43,228 nucleotides of DNA, taken from the IMG/VR virus record IMGVR_UViG_3300042889_000795, positions 1 to 43,228 of that record. The stretch is one strand, 5' to 3'. The stretch's first letter is position 1, and the number at the start of each line of letters is the position of its first letter. Under the pieces are notes generated by a model. The model was not told the DNA's origin. It did no database searches and was given only the letters and a program-made list of their open reading frames with translations. This stretch comes from a virus. The translations under genes and the position numbers were made by a program. This document shows positions 20,043 through 29,129 of this stretch, piece by piece.

Positions 20043-20444
20043 ATGGCATTAACATACGAATGGAAATTAATAGGACTTAAAAAGCAAAACACAGAAAATT
20101 TATCTGATGTAATTGTTGGTACTAATTGGAGATTAACAGGTACCGATGAAGATGGTAATAGTGGTATATTCAATGGAGCAACTCCTTTTCAAATACAAGA
20201 CCTTAACGGTGATGGTTTTGTAGATTATAGAGATTTGACAGAAGAATTAGTATTGGGTTGGATACAAAACCATGTAAGTGGTTCATCTCCATCAAACTAT
20301 ATGACTCATATAAATCAACAAATACAAAAACAAATTGATACTGTAAAATTTGCAACAATAGATGTAAATGAAATTGATTTACCTTGGTCACCAACATCTG
20401 GCAGTGCTACACCAACTCCACCAGAGGTTGCACCAACAACTTAA
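20043..20444 (+). CDS. Conserved T4-like phage protein with EF-hand-like loop
   Basis: A 133-residue protein beginning MALTYEWKLIGL, a start I associate with a conserved small protein near the sheath in marine T4-like phages. Residues 53-64, DLNGDGFVDYRD, fit the EF-hand or dockerin calcium loop: Asp53, Asn55, Asp57, Asp61 and Asp64 at positions 1, 3, 5, 9 and 12. The helix-like LTEELVLGWIQNHV follows directly. The tail is proline and threonine rich. A calcium-stabilised structural role is inference. It has its own late-type promoter and a strong hairpin after it. Confidence 0.6.
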   Translation: MALTYEWKLIGLKKQNTENLSDVIVGTNWRLTGTDEDGNSGIFNGATPFQIQDLNGDGFVDYRDLTEELVLGWIQNHVSGSSPSNYMTHINQQIQKQIDTVKFATIDVNEIDLPWSPTSGSATPTPPEVAPTT

Positions 20445-20470
20445 TAATATTTAAAGATTTTTATTGTAAT

Positions 20471-20520
20471 ATGTTCAAAGCACTTATTTATAAACAAATT
20501 TGTGTTTTGAACATTTTCTT
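20471..20520 (+). terminator. Intrinsic terminator-like hairpin before the sheath gene
   Basis: The arms ATGTTCAAAGCAC (20471-20483) and GTGTTTTGAACAT (20502-20514) pair over 13 positions with one G-U pair and an 18-base loop. The run TTTCTTTATAT follows. It separates the fibre operon from the sheath transcript. Confidence 0.65.
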
Positions 20521-20530
20521 TATATTTATA
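20521..20530 (+). promoter_or_regulatory. Late-type promoter box for tail sheath
   Basis: TATATTTATA directly follows the hairpin and lies 59 bases before the sheath start. This gives the sheath a longer leader than most genes here, with GGAG 7 bases before its ATG. Confidence 0.55.
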
Positions 20531-20589
20531 TAGGTAATTACATAGGATTTTCTTAATTACAAACTTAAAATACAAATTGGAGAAATAAA

Positions 20590-22956
20590 ATGGCAGAAAG
20601 AATCGTATCACCGGGAGTTTTCACAAGAGAAAATGACCTTTCATTCTTAGCACAAGGTGTAGGAGAAATCGGAGCAGCATTTATAGGACCTTTTAAGCAA
20701 GGACCTGCATTCGTACCTACAATTGTGAGAACCCAATCAGAGTTCGAAGATATCTTCGGTACTCCTGATGGAACTTATTATACTGAATATGCAGTACAAA
20801 ACTATTTAAGAGAAGCTGGACAAGCAACAATCGTAAGAGTTGCTGGTATTGGTGGATATCAACAATTAGCACCTTTAGGTATCTTAGCATCTGGTTCTAC
20901 TAATGGAGTAGGACAAAAATTTGTTGGGGTACTTTATTCAACTAATTTTGGTGATGAAAAAGTAGGTTTTACAAATGCATCAACTAATATCACAAGTAGT
21001 GCAGAAGGCGAGGGTAGTTTCGTAATTTCTGGACTAATTAGTTCAGGTTCTGGCGCAGCTAACATATCAGCATCTATATTAAGTACAGCTACTAATGATT
21101 TAGCAGACGTATTTGGTGAATCTGCATTTGGTGCTAAAGCAGCATACGCTTATAATTTCTTTGAAAACGTTGCATTATCCTACACTGGTTCTGGTGCTAA
21201 TGGTACTAATAAAACTGTAATTAGTGAGGTAACATTACCAACTCAAACTTATGGTGATGCACAAGAAGCTGAAACTCCAATTGTTCAATCTCAATTAATT
21301 AGTGGTGAAAGATATAACCTATTCCAATTTAAAACTATTGGACATGGTACATTATACAATACTAAATTTAAAGTTGGTATTTCTAATGTAAAAGCAGCTG
21401 GTGAAGATGGTTCGACTGATTATTCAACATTTACTGTAACAATTCGTTCATATAGTGATACTGATAAGAGAAAGAGTGTTGTTGAAACATTTAACAATGT
21501 AAACTTAGACCCTGCTTCTCCAAACTATATTGCTAGAAGAATTGGTGATAGATATTTCACAATTGATTCTAATGGTAAAATTACTGAATATGGTGATTAT
21601 ACATCAAAATCAAAATATGTAAGAGTAGTAGTTCAGGATGCAAACGCTAATATTTTAGGACCTGGTTCTTATCCAATATCAGCAGCACCATTTGGACATG
21701 AAGCATATACAAATCCAATCAAAACAAATTCTACAACAGAAGATGGATGGGTGCCTGCAGTAACTTATCAAACTGGTTCAGCAAATAACACATCATCATC
21801 TCCAATTTATTATAGTGGATTTGATTTTGAAACATCTGGTGTATCAATGGATAATAAACAATATTTGAAACCAATTCCTGTTGGAGCTAAATCTGGAGCA
21901 AACGTAGCATTCGCATTTGATTCTCAATTGAATTATGTAATGACTGGTTCAGCATCAACTGATATGGTTAAGAGACAATTTGTATTAGGATTCCAATTTG
22001 GATTTGATGGTACTAACCCAACTGTAAAGATAGCTAAGGCTGGCGATACTGATTGGGGTAATGCAAATCAGCAAGGTTTTAATTGCGCAACTTCAACATC
22101 ATCTGGTTCAGTAGCATATACAAAAGCAATCAACGCTGTATCTAATCCTGATGAGTATGATATCAATATGGTAGTAACTCCTGGTATTGTAAGACAATTA
22201 CATCCGGCTATTACTTCTAAAGTAATTGATATGGTTGAAGAAAGACAAGATTGTTTCTACATCGCTGATTTCAACGATTACGATGATACAATTACTGAAG
22301 CAACTGAGCAAGCAAATTCAGTAGATTCAAACTATGTAGCAACTTACTATCCTTGGGTTAAAACAATCGATAGTAACACAAATAAATTAACTTCAGTTCC
22401 ACCATCAGTATTGATGCCGGCTGTATTCGCTTCTAATGATAGATTAGCAGCTGAATGGTTCGCACCTGCTGGTTTGAATAGAGGTGGTATCACTGGAGCA
22501 GTTAGTGTATTAAATAGATTAACGCACGCTGAAAGAGATACTCTTTATGAGAACAAAGTAAACCCAATCGCAGCATTCCCTGGACAAGGTATTGTAGCAT
22601 TCGGACAGAAGACATTGCAAGATAAGGCATCTGCTTTAGATAGAATCAATGTTAGAAGATTACTTATCACTCTTAAGAAGTTTATCGCTTCAACATCTCG
22701 TTTCTTAGTGTTCGAACAAAATACATCTACGACTAGAAATAGATTCTTAAATACTGTTAATCCTTATTTAGAGTCTGTACAACAAAGACAAGGTCTTTAT
22801 ACATTCAAAGTTGTAATGGATGAAACTAACAACACACCGGATGTGATTGATAGAAACATATTAGCAGGACAAATTTTCTTACAACCGGCTAAGACAGCGG
22901 AATTTATCGTAATAGATTTCAACATCTTACCAACTGGAGCAAGTTTCACAGCATAA
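20590..22956 (+). CDS. Contractile tail sheath protein (gp18-like)
   Basis: A 788-residue protein, somewhat longer than T4 gp18 (659). The start MAERIVSPGVFTREND is the classic sheath N-terminus, whose arm links neighbouring subunits. The C-terminal domain (about 650-785) has the conserved core RRLLITLKKFIASTSRFLVF, followed by a segment ending in QIFLQPAKTAEFIVIDF. The middle third is a variable insertion, probably exposed on the outside. The sheath polymerises around the tube and contracts to drive it through the envelope. The tube gene follows 51 bases later, as in T4-like genomes. Codons are more evenly C-ended than in the fibres, consistent with high expression. The identification is firm. 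Confidence 0.93.
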   Translation: MAERIVSPGVFTRENDLSFLAQGVGEIGAAFIGPFKQGPAFVPTIVRTQSEFEDIFGTPDGTYYTEYAVQNYLREAGQATIVRVAGIGGYQQLAPLGILASGSTNGVGQKFVGVLYSTNFGDEKVGFTNASTNITSSAEGEGSFVISGLISSGSGAANISASILSTATNDLADVFGESAFGAKAAYAYNFFENVALSYTGSGANGTNKTVISEVTLPTQTYGDAQEAETPIVQSQLISGERYNLFQFKTIGHGTLYNTKFKVGISNVKAAGEDGSTDYSTFTVTIRSYSDTDKRKSVVETFNNVNLDPASPNYIARRIGDRYFTIDSNGKITEYGDYTSKSKYVRVVVQDANANILGPGSYPISAAPFGHEAYTNPIKTNSTTEDGWVPAVTYQTGSANNTSSSPIYYSGFDFETSGVSMDNKQYLKPIPVGAKSGANVAFAFDSQLNYVMTGSASTDMVKRQFVLGFQFGFDGTNPTVKIAKAGDTDWGNANQQGFNCATSTSSGSVAYTKAINAVSNPDEYDINMVVTPGIVRQLHPAITSKVIDMVEERQDCFYIADFNDYDDTITEATEQANSVDSNYVATYYPWVKTIDSNTNKLTSVPPSVLMPAVFASNDRLAAEWFAPAGLNRGGITGAVSVLNRLTHAERDTLYENKVNPIAAFPGQGIVAFGQKTLQDKASALDRINVRRLLITLKKFIASTSRFLVFEQNTSTTRNRFLNTVNPYLESVQQRQGLYTFKVVMDETNNTPDVIDRNILAGQIFLQPAKTAEFIVIDFNILPTGASFTA

Positions 22957-22976
22957 TACGAAAATAAAGGAATTAG

Positions 22977-22985
22977 ATATTTATT
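22977..22985 (+). promoter_or_regulatory. Late-type promoter box variant ATATTTATT
   Basis: A variant of the box in the sheath-tube gap, 22 bases before the tube start. It would allow extra tube transcript. Confidence 0.4.
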
Positions 22986-23007
22986 AATATAATAAAAAGG
23001 AATAAAA

Positions 23008-23496
23008 ATGGCAGAAATATTAGAGTTTGATAAGATGTTCTATACGAACTTCGAACCGAAGATGAAAAATAGATATGTGATGGAGATTGAAAACATCCCT
23101 TCATATCTTGTAAAGGCAGCAAATAGACCCACAATTCAATTTGAAACAATTACTTTAGACCATATCAACGTAAAGAGAAAGTTAAAAGGTAAAGGTGAGT
23201 GGCAAGATGTAAGTATCACTTTGTATGACCCAATTGTACCTTCGGCAGCACAAGCGGTAATGGATTGGGTTCGTTTAGGACATGAATCAATTACTGGTAG
23301 AGATGGATACGCTGATTTCTATAAAAAAGATATCACTTTCTATATGTTGGGACCTGTTGGTGATAAGATTGAACAATGGACTTTAAAAGGTGCATTTATT
23401 TCTCAGGCTAACTTTGGTGATTTATCGTTTGATTCTAATGAACCTGCAACAATAGAATTAACATTAGCTTACGATTACGCAATCTTAGAATTCTAA
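23008..23496 (+). CDS. Tail tube protein (gp19-like)
   Basis: A 162-residue protein, almost exactly the length of T4 gp19 (163). It forms stacked hexameric rings through which DNA passes. Recognisable parts are the N-terminal FEPKMKNRYVMEIENIPSYL, the central KRKLKGKGEWQDVSITLYDP and the C-terminal SFDSNEPATIELTLAYDYA, all typical of the gp19/T4 tube family. It lies straight after the sheath and before the assembly and tape-measure genes, in the expected order. AAAAAGGAATAAAA precedes the ATG. A strong terminator follows the stop, so it ends a transcript unit. The identification is firm. Confidence 0.93.
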   Translation: MAEILEFDKMFYTNFEPKMKNRYVMEIENIPSYLVKAANRPTIQFETITLDHINVKRKLKGKGEWQDVSITLYDPIVPSAAQAVMDWVRLGHESITGRDGYADFYKKDITFYMLGPVGDKIEQWTLKGAFISQANFGDLSFDSNEPATIELTLAYDYAILEF

Positions 23497-23514
23497 TCAA
23501 AAGTATATAAAATT

Positions 23515-23545
23515 AAGGGGATATCAAAAGTATCCCCTTTTTTGT
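23515..23545 (+). terminator. Intrinsic terminator after tail tube
   Basis: The arms AAGGGGATA (23515-23523) and TATCCCCTT (23531-23539) pair perfectly around a 7-base loop and run into TTTTTT. Confidence 0.85.
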
Positions 23546-23570
23546 GCTTTCTAATTTTTTAAAAAGTATG

Positions 23571-23579
23571 TATTTATAT
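23571..23579 (+). promoter_or_regulatory. Late-type promoter box TATTTATAT
   Basis: The box lies just after the tube terminator and 26 bases before the next start codon. This gene therefore begins a new transcript unit. Confidence 0.5.
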
Positions 23580-23605
23580 ATACAAACTTAAAACAAAGTA
23601 AAGTT

Positions 23606-24370
23606 ATGAACGAAAGAGAATATGATTTTCCAACCGAAGTGTTGGATTTACCATCTCAAGGTAAATTGTATCCAAAGGATAATCCGTTATCATCTGGTAG
23701 AATCACAATTAAATGTATGACTGCAAAGGAAGAAGATATCCTTTCCAATCAAAATCTTATTAAAAAAGGTGTTGTTTTGGATAAATTGTTTGAATCAATT
23801 ATAGTTGATAATGGTGTAAATTCAAAAGATATTTTAATTGGTGATAAAAACGCAATTTTATTAGCAACTAGATTATTAGGATATGGTCCTGATTATAATT
23901 TTAAATTTTATTCAAATGTTACTGGCGATGTAATATCAACAACTATTGATTTGGCAAAAATCCAAACAAAAGAAGTAGATATGTCAGTATTCAATAATAA
24001 AAACGAATTTGATTATACAACACCATTTGGTAAAACAAAATTAACATTCAAATTATTAACTCATGGTGACGAAATTGCTATTGAGAAAGATATTGAAGGA
24101 ATGCAAAAAATAAATAAAGAGTTTTCTGGTGAAATTACTACTAGATTACGTTATATGATTAAAAGTGTAGAAGGTGATACATCTTTAGGTGCAATTACAA
24201 AGTATTTAAATAATATGTTAGCTAGAGATAGTAAAGCATTCAGAGAATATGTTAAAACTATATCTCCTGATGTTGATATGTCATTTACATATACCCACAG
24301 AGATGGAGAAAAGGAGGTAAGTCCGATTCCAATGGGCGTAGGGTTTTTTTGGCCTAGCTCAGAATCATAG
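23606..24370 (+). CDS. T4-type baseplate hub/assembly protein (gp26-like)
   Basis: A 254-residue cytoplasmic protein. The N-terminal block holds LDLPSQGKLYPKDNPLSSGR, then KCMTAKEEDILSNQNLIKKG and VDKLFESIIVDNGV (approximate spelling), a pattern I associate with the T4_baseplate/gp26-type family of T4-like phages. In T4 this group acts in building the baseplate hub. Its place between tube and tape measure is where tailed phages encode tail assembly chaperones, and the length fits that role too. The last codons contain GGG TTT TTT TGG, a run of seven T, close to a second small gene in the +1/-2 frame. The family call is moderate; the exact role is inferred. Confidence 0.6.
   Translation: MNEREYDFPTEVLDLPSQGKLYPKDNPLSSGRITIKCMTAKEEDILSNQNLIKKGVVLDKLFESIIVDNGVNSKDILIGDKNAILLATRLLGYGPDYNFKFYSNVTGDVISTTIDLAKIQTKEVDMSVFNNKNEFDYTTPFGKTKLTFKLLTHGDEIAIEKDIEGMQKINKEFSGEITTRLRYMIKSVEGDTSLGAITKYLNNMLARDSKAFREYVKTISPDVDMSFTYTHRDGEKEVSPIPMGVGFFWPSSES
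24341..24353 (+). other. Possible +1/-2 translational frameshift site
   Basis: GGG followed by seven T then GGC. A +1 or -2 slip here enters the frame of the 63-residue gene at 24378, which is open from 24351 (residues GLAQNHSVQ then the downstream Met). The product would be about 320 residues. GGAGG at 24313-24317 lies 26 bases upstream, rather far for a stimulatory Shine-Dalgarno. Confidence 0.35.
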
Positions 24371-24377
24371 TGTTCAA

Positions 24378-24569
24378 ATGCATTCGCAGATATTTGATAT
24401 GGTAAATTATGGAAACGGATTTACTATGATGGAAATCTATAAAATGCCAACATATCTTCGAAACTTCTACTATAATAAATTGGTTGATTCAAAAACCAAA
24501 GAAAACGAACAAATACAAGCAGCCAATACAAAGGCTGGGAAATCATCCAAAGTTAGGATTAAACGGTAA
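24378..24569 (+). CDS. Small partner of the gp26-like protein
   Basis: A 63-residue protein starting 7 bases after the previous stop. It contains MVNYGNGFTMMEIYKMPTYL and then RNFYYNKLVDSKTKENEQIQ, ending in a basic tail KSSKVRIKR. I recall short proteins with YGNGF, MPxxLRxFY and a Lys-rich tail at the same place in other T4-like phages. It may be translated separately by re-initiation, or fused by frameshift to the gp26-like protein, as in other tail assembly chaperone pairs. Its stop lies in the 3' part of a terminator arm, so the two genes form one transcript. Confidence 0.6.
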   Translation: MHSQIFDMVNYGNGFTMMEIYKMPTYLRNFYYNKLVDSKTKENEQIQAANTKAGKSSKVRIKR

Positions 24570-24595
24570 TTTACTGGGTAATCCTAACTTTTTGT
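24549..24595 (+). terminator. Intrinsic terminator with 13-bp perfect stem
   Basis: AAAGTTAGGATTA (24549-24561) pairs perfectly with TAATCCTAACTTT (24579-24591), followed by TTGTTTTAT. The first arm overlaps the end of the 63-residue gene. Confidence 0.85.
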
Positions 24596-24603
24596 TTTAT
24601 ACG

Positions 24604-24612
24604 ATATTTATA
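24604..24612 (+). promoter_or_regulatory. Late-type promoter box ATATTTATA
   Basis: The box follows the terminator and is 21 bases before the 78-residue gene. It starts the tape-measure/baseplate operon (24634-32610). Confidence 0.55.
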
Positions 24613-24633
24613 GTAGTATAAACCCAATATTCA

Positions 24634-24870
24634 ATGAAAAAATATAAAATATCTAAATCAAATCTAAAAGAGCTGTTTGGATGGTTCGGTAAAAAGAATG
24701 TGCCAAATAAATTACAAACTATAATAGATAATGACCCGGTTTTACAACAATTGAAAGCAGATGTTAATAAAATAAACAACAAATACGCTGATGATATTGA
24801 AAAAATGAAAAAAGAAGAACCTGAATATTATAATATGTTAGTTAAAGCTGGCATTTTGGGTAAAGATTAA
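24634..24870 (+). CDS. Small helical protein upstream of tape measure
   Basis: A 78-residue, highly charged protein, Lys/Glu/Asp rich, with two likely helices (LQQLKADVNKINNKYADDIE and KKEEPEYYNMLVKAGILGK). There is no membrane segment or signal peptide. I do not recognise a family. It lies 10 bases before the tape measure and shares its promoter, so a tail-assembly role such as tape-measure binding is plausible but only a guess from position. Confidence 0.55.
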   Translation: MKKYKISKSNLKELFGWFGKKNVPNKLQTIIDNDPVLQQLKADVNKINNKYADDIEKMKKEEPEYYNMLVKAGILGKD

Positions 24871-24880
24871 TTAATAAGTA

Positions 24881-27253
24881 ATGGCATTATCCAACGAACA
24901 ATTACAACAAAGGGCTGACCTATTAGAAGAAATTGCTGAAATTGAAGCTAGGTTAGCTGTTACCAATGAAGCATTGGCAACGGCAACTGGTGCGCAACGA
25001 AGACAATTAGAACAAATAAGAGATTCCGAAAAGGAAACACTTGGATACAGAAGAGCTTCAGTAGCTCCATTAAATGAGCAAGTTGCTGCAGAAGAGAGAG
25101 CAGAAAGAGCAGCTAGAGAAAGAGCAAAAGCTTATAGAGATTCTGCGAAATCAATGGCTAGATTGGCGCCTGATGTAAAAAAGATGCTAAAAGATTCTGT
25201 TACTGGTAATAGTTTAGTTGCTGCATCTAGTAGAAAGATAGTAGAATTAAAAGCACAAGAATTAAGTTTAAGTGATGATGAATTAGAGGCAGCTCAAGAA
25301 AAAAGAGCAATTTTAGAAAATTTACAATCATCATTAATAACTCAAGCAAAAGCAACTGCATCTGCTGAAAGAAGTGCTAAAGGAATGACAGATTCTGCGC
25401 AAAGAAGATTAGAATTTCAAACATCAATAACGGATTTAAGTGAAGATGAAAGAAAAATTGCTGAGGACTTATTTGAACAAAATGAACTATTAATTAAGCA
25501 AGAGGCTAGACTAAATGAATTAAAGGAAGCTCAAGATGGAATAATTGGTGCACTACCGGCTGGATTGCAAAGTATCATTGGGGTAGCTAAAAAGTTAAAG
25601 ATGGCTTTAGCGGCTGGTTTCGGCCCTATATTTATAATAGGAGCTATATTGGCATTGGCAATTAAATCATTCGTTGATTTGGATGATGCAGCTGCAGATT
25701 TTAGAAAAGAAACTGGATTATTAAATTCGCAAATGGAGGGAATAAAATCCCAAGCAGTACAAATCAGTACGGAGTTTGCAAATATTGGATTAGAAAGTGC
25801 AGATGTCTTAAAAACCATATCATCTTTAAAAAGTGAATTTAGTGATTCGGTTGAGTTTTCAAAAGAAACAGTAGCTGCACTAAGTGTAATGAATAAAAAC
25901 TTTGGAATAGCAGCTGAATCATCAGCTAAAGTACAAGGTATATTTGAAAGTGTTGGTGGGTTGAGTGCAGAAACAGCAGCTAATGTTCAAATGCAGGCAG
26001 CTAATATGGCTAAATTAGCCGGAGTAGCTCCCGATAAAGTATTTAAAGATATTGCAGAAAATGCAGAAGCAGCATCAACGTTTTTTAAAGGAGATTTAAG
26101 TGCATTAACAAAGAATGCAGTTCAAGCCCGTAGAATGGGTACTTCTTTAAAAGAGCAAGTATCATTAGCAGAAAAATTATTAGATTTTGAAAGTGGTATA
26201 GAAGAAGAATTAGTAGCAGCAACTTTTGTTGGTGGACAATTTAATTTGAGTAGAGCTAGAGCATTAGCAATGGAAGGTAAACTTCAAGAAGCAAATGAAG
26301 AAACTCTTTCTCAAATTCAAAGAAGTGGTGATTTCCGAAAGAAAGATTACTTCACCCAACAGCAATTAGCCAAAGCAGCTGGAATGACCGTTGAAGAAAT
26401 TAATAAACAACTTAGTACTCAAGATAAATTAAATAGTCTATCAGCAGAACAAAAGAAAGCTGCCGAAGATGCGATTAGTAAGGGATTGGATATAACAAAC
26501 ATTGGGGCAGACCAATTAGCACAAGAAACTGATAAATTTGCTAAACAACAAGAACAGCAAAAGCAAGTTGAAAAAATAACAAACGCGTTTATGGGTATGG
26601 CAACTGTGATAGGAAATACATTGATGCCTTTAATTGAAGGTATTGGTATTGCATTGATGCCAATTCAAATGATAGTTGAATTAATACAATATGTATTTGG
26701 TGGTATTGGTGACTCTATTAGTAACATGATAGGTCCTTTGGGAACTGTTGGTAAAGTTTTAAAGGGACTTGCTGGTTTGGCAGTTGTTTACGCAGCTTAT
26801 AGCGCATTCCAAGGAATTATGGCAATGAGTTTGGGATTTGGATTACCATTAGCAATAGCAGCTTCGGCAGCAATATTATCGGCAGGATTTGCTACATTAT
26901 CAAAAGTTGGTGATATGAATTCACCGGCAGATGGCAAAACTCAAGTATCTACAAAAGAAGGTGGATTATTTCAATTATCTCCAAACGATGATATAGTTGC
27001 TGGGCCTGGTATATCAAATGCTTTAGCAAACGGAGGAACTCAACAAACGGGAACAACTCAACAATCGGCAACACCTCAAATGAATTTAGCAATTTTATCT
27101 GCACCATTAAATGCTATGATAGCTGAAATAAAAGGATTAAGAGCAGATATGGCTGCCGGTAAAATATCGGTACATATGGATGGAGCAAAAGTTACAGCAG
27201 GAGTATCAAATCAGGTTAATAAGAGTACACGAAATAACTTTGCAATAGCATAA
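24881..27253 (+). CDS. Tail tape measure protein
   Basis: A 790-residue protein. Residues 1-240 are strongly helical and coiled-coil-like (EEIAEIEARLAVTNEALA and similar). Hydrophobic segments lie at about 240-268 (KMALAAGFGPIFIIGAILAL), 570-610 and 624-676, and the C-terminal region carries GGLFQLSPNDDIVAGPG. Long helices with internal membrane-like segments, placed after tube and chaperone genes, are the signature of the tape measure, which sets tail length and is ejected into the envelope on infection. T4 gp29 (590 residues) is the functional counterpart. If the usual relation of about 1.5 angstrom per residue held, the tail would be roughly 110-120 nm; this is an estimate only. Confidence 0.75.
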   Translation: MALSNEQLQQRADLLEEIAEIEARLAVTNEALATATGAQRRQLEQIRDSEKETLGYRRASVAPLNEQVAAEERAERAARERAKAYRDSAKSMARLAPDVKKMLKDSVTGNSLVAASSRKIVELKAQELSLSDDELEAAQEKRAILENLQSSLITQAKATASAERSAKGMTDSAQRRLEFQTSITDLSEDERKIAEDLFEQNELLIKQEARLNELKEAQDGIIGALPAGLQSIIGVAKKLKMALAAGFGPIFIIGAILALAIKSFVDLDDAAADFRKETGLLNSQMEGIKSQAVQISTEFANIGLESADVLKTISSLKSEFSDSVEFSKETVAALSVMNKNFGIAAESSAKVQGIFESVGGLSAETAANVQMQAANMAKLAGVAPDKVFKDIAENAEAASTFFKGDLSALTKNAVQARRMGTSLKEQVSLAEKLLDFESGIEEELVAATFVGGQFNLSRARALAMEGKLQEANEETLSQIQRSGDFRKKDYFTQQQLAKAAGMTVEEINKQLSTQDKLNSLSAEQKKAAEDAISKGLDITNIGADQLAQETDKFAKQQEQQKQVEKITNAFMGMATVIGNTLMPLIEGIGIALMPIQMIVELIQYVFGGIGDSISNMIGPLGTVGKVLKGLAGLAVVYAAYSAFQGIMAMSLGFGLPLAIAASAAILSAGFATLSKVGDMNSPADGKTQVSTKEGGLFQLSPNDDIVAGPGISNALANGGTQQTGTTQQSATPQMNLAILSAPLNAMIAEIKGLRADMAAGKISVHMDGAKVTAGVSNQVNKSTRNNFAIA

Positions 27254-27264
27254 AATATAAGTAA

Positions 27265-29094
27265 ATGCCAACGATAGAAGAATTATTTAAAAGTAAAAAA
27301 TTAGTTAGTGGGCAAACTGCTGAACAACAATATGATATTCGTAATACTGCTGATTTGCGAAGAAATCCATATAATGTTTTAATGACACCATCTTTTAGAA
27401 TTGCTGAAATTGGTAGAAGAAATTTATCACTTCGAACAAGAGAAAGAAGATTAGAAGAAGAAGTAACTGGATTACGCATATTATCAAAAACAACAAGTCC
27501 TATTTTATATGGAACTGATATAATCAAATTCACTACAAAGACTAGAGGTATTGTAGATGATATGAAAGGTGGTGCTGGTGGTGTTACTAATGGTGGTATA
27601 TTAGGTACATTTTTAAATAAAGCAGAGAATTTAGGAAAAAATGTATTATCAAAACTAGGTATTAAATTACCTGAACAACTTATACCAAGTAGAATTGTAT
27701 TAGATAAAGATTTTACAAGAGAAGGTGGTGAATATAACACCATGATTACTCTAAGAAATTTAAAATTACAATCTGGTGGTAATTTACTTGGTAATCTTAT
27801 TAAAAATAATTTATCAGGAAGACCAAATCCAAACCAAATACTTGGTTCAGCTTTAGAATTAGGTAAAAAGAAATTAAACAATTTATTATTAGGTTCTCCA
27901 TCTCAAGCAGCAGTTAATTTTGCAAAAGCCGGTGGTGTTCTATATGATAGTCTAGCTCCATATGGTAAAGTAATGACTGATACCACAATCGGTTTATTAT
28001 CAAAATATACGGAATATGAAGTAGATATATTTAATACACCATTACCAATAACAAATTATATAGCAGTACCAAATGTAATAAAAACACCAAAAACAAAATT
28101 TAGTAGAAATGAAATACAACGTAATAATAGTATTGAAAGAGTTAGAGCGATGTTTACAACATCAGATTACTTAAATAAACAGGTTTCATATCCATCAGCA
28201 ACTGGGTTAAAAAATGATTTAATCAAAGATACGGAAAAGCAATTAGATGATTATGATTTTGTAACTTTAAAATTTTGGTCTGTGCATAAAAAGGCAGCAG
28301 TAAACTTTAGAGCAACTATAAGTGGATTAAGTGAAACATTATCACCTAGTTGGGATACTAATAAATTTATTGGAAATCCATTTAATTTTTATACATATAA
28401 TGGTGTTGAACGAAGTATAACTTTTAATTTTAAAGTATATTCCTTATCATATGATGAACATGTAGCAGCTTGGCAAAGATTAAATTTTTTAACAAGTCTT
28501 ACTTATCCACAAGGGTATTCACAAAACTCAGTATATGCACCTTTTATTAAATTTACATTAGGAGATATGTTTAGAAATAAAGAAGCATATATAGATTCAT
28601 TAACATATACAATTGATGATAATTCACCTTGGGATATTGGTCTTGATACTGAAACTAAAAATTGGAAATTGCCAAAAATTGTAAATGTTGATATTACGCT
28701 TAAATTAGTAGAAACAATTGGAAGTACATATCAAAAAAGATTATATGGATATGGTGATGTTCCTGCTAATGTTTCAATTAAGCAAGATAGTAACAAAGAA
28801 TTAAATGCGGATGGTTCTCCTAAAAAGAAAGAAGATGGCACTCAGACTGATGTAAAACAGGATTCAAATACAAAAAATCCATCCGAAGAAAAACCAAAAG
28901 AAAAAATAGGTCCACATGGTATATTTGTAGAAAAATACAAAGATTTCAATATATACAAAAAATCAAAACCACCAAATTTTGTATATATTACAAGAGATGG
29001 AGAGCAACCACTTCATGCAGGACCCGAAGGTAGGGCAGAGATAGAGTTACTTAACTTTGAAAGAAGATGGATTGATAATTTTATTGGAAAATAA
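27265..29094 (+). CDS. Baseplate / tube-proximal structural protein
   Basis: A 609-residue protein starting 11 bases after the tape measure. The central part (about 330-490) holds FWSVHKKAAVNFRATISGLS, then FIGNPFNFYTYNGVERSITF and LTSLTYPQGYSQNSVYAPF, a beta-rich block like that of T4-like gp48/gp54 tail-tube-initiating proteins. Residues about 505-560 are a charged linker rich in Lys, Asp and Asn. The last 50 residues (GPHGIFVEKYKDFNIYKKSK onward) form a separate small domain. Position between tape measure and the gp53-like gene supports a baseplate or tube-junction role. The exact T4 counterpart is uncertain. Confidence 0.55.
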   Translation: MPTIEELFKSKKLVSGQTAEQQYDIRNTADLRRNPYNVLMTPSFRIAEIGRRNLSLRTRERRLEEEVTGLRILSKTTSPILYGTDIIKFTTKTRGIVDDMKGGAGGVTNGGILGTFLNKAENLGKNVLSKLGIKLPEQLIPSRIVLDKDFTREGGEYNTMITLRNLKLQSGGNLLGNLIKNNLSGRPNPNQILGSALELGKKKLNNLLLGSPSQAAVNFAKAGGVLYDSLAPYGKVMTDTTIGLLSKYTEYEVDIFNTPLPITNYIAVPNVIKTPKTKFSRNEIQRNNSIERVRAMFTTSDYLNKQVSYPSATGLKNDLIKDTEKQLDDYDFVTLKFWSVHKKAAVNFRATISGLSETLSPSWDTNKFIGNPFNFYTYNGVERSITFNFKVYSLSYDEHVAAWQRLNFLTSLTYPQGYSQNSVYAPFIKFTLGDMFRNKEAYIDSLTYTIDDNSPWDIGLDTETKNWKLPKIVNVDITLKLVETIGSTYQKRLYGYGDVPANVSIKQDSNKELNADGSPKKKEDGTQTDVKQDSNTKNPSEEKPKEKIGPHGIFVEKYKDFNIYKKSKPPNFVYITRDGEQPLHAGPEGRAEIELLNFERRWIDNFIGK

Positions 29095-29129
29095 ACCAAT
29101 CTAAAAGATATAACAATTGTAAATAAAAT

